In this document: positions 10,141 to 11,565 of the stretch, piece by piece
How the letters are laid out: each line of letters begins with the position of its first letter
Numbering within the stretch: the stretch's first letter is position 1
NCBI GenBank assembly: GCA_021802025.1
Contig: JAKABC010000041.1
Span: forward strand, 1 to 11,565
Origin: Actinomycetes bacterium
GTDB taxonomy: Bacteria > Actinomycetota > Acidimicrobiia > Acidimicrobiales > RAAP-2
Length of the DNA: 11,565 nucleotides
Direction of reading: 5' to 3'
The notes under the pieces: generated by a model
The model's input: the letters and a program-made list of their open reading frames with translations, nothing else
Database searches by the model: none
What the model was told of the DNA's origin: nothing
Program-made: the position numbers and the translations under genes

Positions 10141-11079
10141 CTACTCGGTCTCGCGCGTGATCGATACGGGACCCTCGACCCGGGCCATCGGCCAGTGGCC
10201 CTCACCCTCGAACTGCGAGGCCCGCCCGGTGAGCCGGTCGATGATCGCCCCGGCCGACCCCTCGGTGCGGATGGCCTTGCGGATCACGTAGGAGAGGCCG
10301 GGCAGCGCCCAGAAGTCGCCGCAGATCCACAGGATCGCCGCGCCGATCTGCTGGTCGGCGAAGGGCGAGAGCGTCACGCCGGGCACGTGGTCATAGACGC
10401 TGTACCAACTGGTCGAGGTGAGGATGCTCATCGAGATCGCGAGCATCGTCATGACGAGGTTGGTCACGAGGATCGCGCTGCCCTGCCAGACGTAGCCCTT
10501 CTTCGGGGTCATCGGGAACGAGGGGACGATCTGGAGCCAGAAGAGTGTCCCGGCCACGATGTAGCTGCCGTGCATCAAGACGATGTGCACGACGCTGTTG
10601 GTCTCGGCGAGGTCGAACAGGCGCGGCACGTGCCAGGCCAGCATCACCACGTTCATCAACCCGAGGGCGAACCACGGGTTGCGCACCAGGCGCCCCAGCG
10701 CCCGGAACGGCCGGGCCCGAGGGTCGAGGTAGAAGAACCGACCGGTCGCGCGTCGCCAGCGCACCGGCAGCGCGAACAGCAGCGGGTTCCACGGCGCCCC
10801 CCAGACGACGAGGATCGGCACGAAGAACAGCAGGATGATGTGCTCGATCATGTGGACGTAGAAGTAGCGCCCGGACCAGTAGTCGAGCGGTGAGTCGATG
10901 GTCAAGAGCAAGAGGGCGAGCCCGGCGTAGAACGCCCACGCCCGACGTCGCCGGGCCCGCCGGCTCTTCTCCGAGGAGCGCCGGGCCAGGCGGTGCAGGC
11001 CCAGCTCGTGGGCCACGACCGTGAGGGCGAGCACGTAGATCGTCGGGTCGAAGCTCCACCCCTGGGTGAGGGCCCTCAC
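10141..11079 (-). CDS. ctaG: CtaG-family cytochrome c oxidase assembly protein
   Basis: Integral membrane protein of 312 aa of the caa3-type CtaG family, needed for assembly (probably copper delivery) of cytochrome c oxidase; it is unrelated to the proteobacterial Cox11-type CtaG. I see seven hydrophobic segments, at about residues 13-30, 48-62, 76-97, 136-150, 164-184, 200-221 and 244-264, the usual number. Family-like features are TIDSPLDYW (60-68), HMIEHIILLFFVPILVVWGAPW (76-97) with His76 and His80, AWHVP with His150 (148-152), His165 and His170 in the fifth helix, and the GDFWALP turn (254-260). The last 45 residues are soluble and charged. GTG at 11079 overlaps the stop of the upstream small membrane gene (GTGA), with GGGGGG 5 bases before it; an earlier start would only read the shadow frame of that gene. 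The stop is TAG, and the pyr promoter lies immediately downstream with no terminator between. The family is quite sure; copper delivery is inferred. Confidence 0.85.
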   Translation of the reverse strand: MRALTQGWSFDPTIYVLALTVVAHELGLHRLARRSSEKSRRARRRRAWAFYAGLALLLLTIDSPLDYWSGRYFYVHMIEHIILLFFVPILVVWGAPWNPLLFALPVRWRRATGRFFYLDPRARPFRALGRLVRNPWFALGLMNVVMLAWHVPRLFDLAETNSVVHIVLMHGSYIVAGTLFWLQIVPSFPMTPKKGYVWQGSAILVTNLVMTMLAISMSILTSTSWYSVYDHVPGVTLSPFADQQIGAAILWICGDFWALPGLSYVIRKAIRTEGSAGAIIDRLTGRASQFEGEGHWPMARVEGPVSITRETE

Positions 11080-11486
11080 GGGTTCCCCCCGGGGCGCCAC
11101 GGCGACTCGGCGGCGTCCTCGGCCGCCTGGCGCGCGGCGAGGTCGCGCTGGTGCTCCTCCCAGGCGGCCAGCATGCCCTCGTACTGGGGTTCGACGAGCG
11201 GCTTGGGGGGCCGCCGGCGGGCCCGGGCCGCCTCGCGCTCGGCGTCGCGGCCCGGATGGAGGAACTTCCACCACATGTAGATCGCGAAGATCCCGAGCAG
11301 CGGCCACTCGAACACGTAGGCCCAGCTCAGTTCGTTGCCCCCCTCGGCGCGGCGCAGCTCGAACCAGAAGGCCGCCGTGCACAGCGCGAGTCCAACGACG
11401 AGCGTCACGTGCAGGCGCAGCGCCGCGGCGCCGCGCAGTCGAGCCGGCGCTTCGTCGGCCGGGGCGTCGCGACGCGATTCGCTCAC
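11076..11486 (-). CDS. Small two-helix membrane protein of unknown function, paired with ctaG
   Basis: I do not recognise a named family. The product is 136 aa: a polar N-terminus (1-22), a first membrane segment LHVTLVVGLALCTAAFWFEL (25-44), a short loop RRAEGGNELSW (45-55), a second segment about 56-75 (YVFEWPLLGIFAIYMWWKFL), then a basic and later acidic, Ala/Glu-rich tail (76-136) that could be helical. The aromatic-rich GGNELSWAYVFEWP region looks like a conserved signature. GTG at 11486 is preferred to the TTG at 11564, because a -35/-10 pair lies between them and places the RNA start at this GTG. It overlaps ctaG by four bases (GTGA), so the two are almost surely co-translated. A role in terminal oxidase biogenesis is a guess from that neighbour alone. 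Confidence 0.75.
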   Translation of the reverse strand: MSESRRDAPADEAPARLRGAAALRLHVTLVVGLALCTAAFWFELRRAEGGNELSWAYVFEWPLLGIFAIYMWWKFLHPGRDAEREAARARRRPPKPLVEPQYEGMLAAWEEHQRDLAARQAAEDAAESPWRPGGNP

Positions 11487-11493
11487 GAGGGCG

Positions 11494-11522
11494 AGGCTAG
11501 TTCTCCCCCCTCGCCGACTCAA
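11494..11522 (-). promoter_or_regulatory. Probable leaderless promoter for the small membrane gene and ctaG
   Basis: On the minus strand, TTGAGT (11517-11522) and TAGCCT (11494-11499) stand 17 bases apart, close to the consensus spacing for a housekeeping sigma factor. Seven bases after the -10 box comes the GTG at 11486, so the message would begin at or within a base of the start codon, a common arrangement in Actinobacteria. No Shine-Dalgarno sequence is placed for this GTG, which agrees. This also argues against the longer frame starting at 11564. Confidence 0.6.
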
Positions 11523-11565
11523 CGCCCCGATCGGCGCCCGAGAGCCGGTGCTAGCGTGAGTCAAC
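11516..11565 (-). repeat. Two near-identical 8-mers (GTTGASTC) 42 bases apart at the window edge
   Basis: The minus strand has GTTGACTC (11558-11565) and GTTGAGTC (11516-11523), differing at one base and spaced 42 bases, about four helical turns. The second contains the -35 box of the promoter above. They may be chance, a duplicated -35 region, or operator half-sites. The rest of this stretch holds no gene that I can support, and the window ends before any divergent gene. Confidence 0.2.

Noticed and set aside
10116..10150. A transcription terminator or attenuator between ctaG and pyrR
   Set aside because: No hairpin followed by a U-run is present; the only stable structure is the PyrR-type loop, which lacks a U-tract.
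11552..11557. TAGCGT as a -10 box for a divergent plus-strand gene beyond the right edge
   Set aside because: No -35 box at a suitable distance (GATCGG at 17 bases), and the window ends before any start codon could be judged.
11487..11564. An N-terminal extension of the small membrane protein starting at TTG 11564
   Set aside because: The stretch contains the promoter (TTGAGT and TAGCCT with 17-base spacing), and its translation is Arg/Ser/Gly-rich, unlike the start of a membrane protein.

Overview
This window looks like chromosomal DNA from a very GC-rich actinobacterium. The evidence is an actinobacterial integration host factor (mIHF/sIHF type) in the order mihF-gmk-rpoZ, an actinobacterial omega subunit, frequent GTG starts, and candidate -10 boxes of the TAnnnT type. 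The CtaG plus small membrane protein pair and the base composition make me think of Acidimicrobiia, but that is an impression and not shown by the sequence. Every gene is on the minus strand, so transcription runs from high to low coordinates.

Right end (about 11565 to 10141): a small unrecognised membrane protein of 136 aa with a probable leaderless promoter is followed, through a GTGA overlap, by a seven-helix CtaG-type cytochrome c oxidase assembly protein.

Centre (about 10140 to 1135): a compact de novo pyrimidine operon in the order pyrR, pyrB, pyrC, carA, carB, pyrD, pyrF. All junctions overlap by 1 to 14 bases. In front of pyrR is a short leader made up almost entirely of a hairpin that matches the PyrR-binding loop consensus. 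It ends one base before the pyrR Shine-Dalgarno sequence, and no terminator is visible, so it looks like PyrR-controlled translational repression. The encoded enzymes make carbamoyl phosphate (CarAB), carbamoyl aspartate (PyrB), dihydroorotate (PyrC) and orotate (PyrD), and decarboxylate OMP to UMP (PyrF). Orotate phosphoribosyltransferase (PyrE) is not here. Nor is PyrK, the partner normally needed by a class 1B PyrD.

Left end (about 1134 to 1): mihF, gmk and rpoZ follow in the same direction. rpoZ is cut by the window edge after 71 codons. mihF has its own probable leaderless promoter, and a near-consensus -10 box inside gmk may serve rpoZ.

There is no sign of mobile elements, CRISPR, tRNA or rRNA genes, and no undescribed multi-gene system. 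The window is mostly housekeeping. The points most worth a second look are the PyrR leader hairpin, the class 1B pyrD lacking pyrK, and the unidentified small membrane protein next to ctaG.
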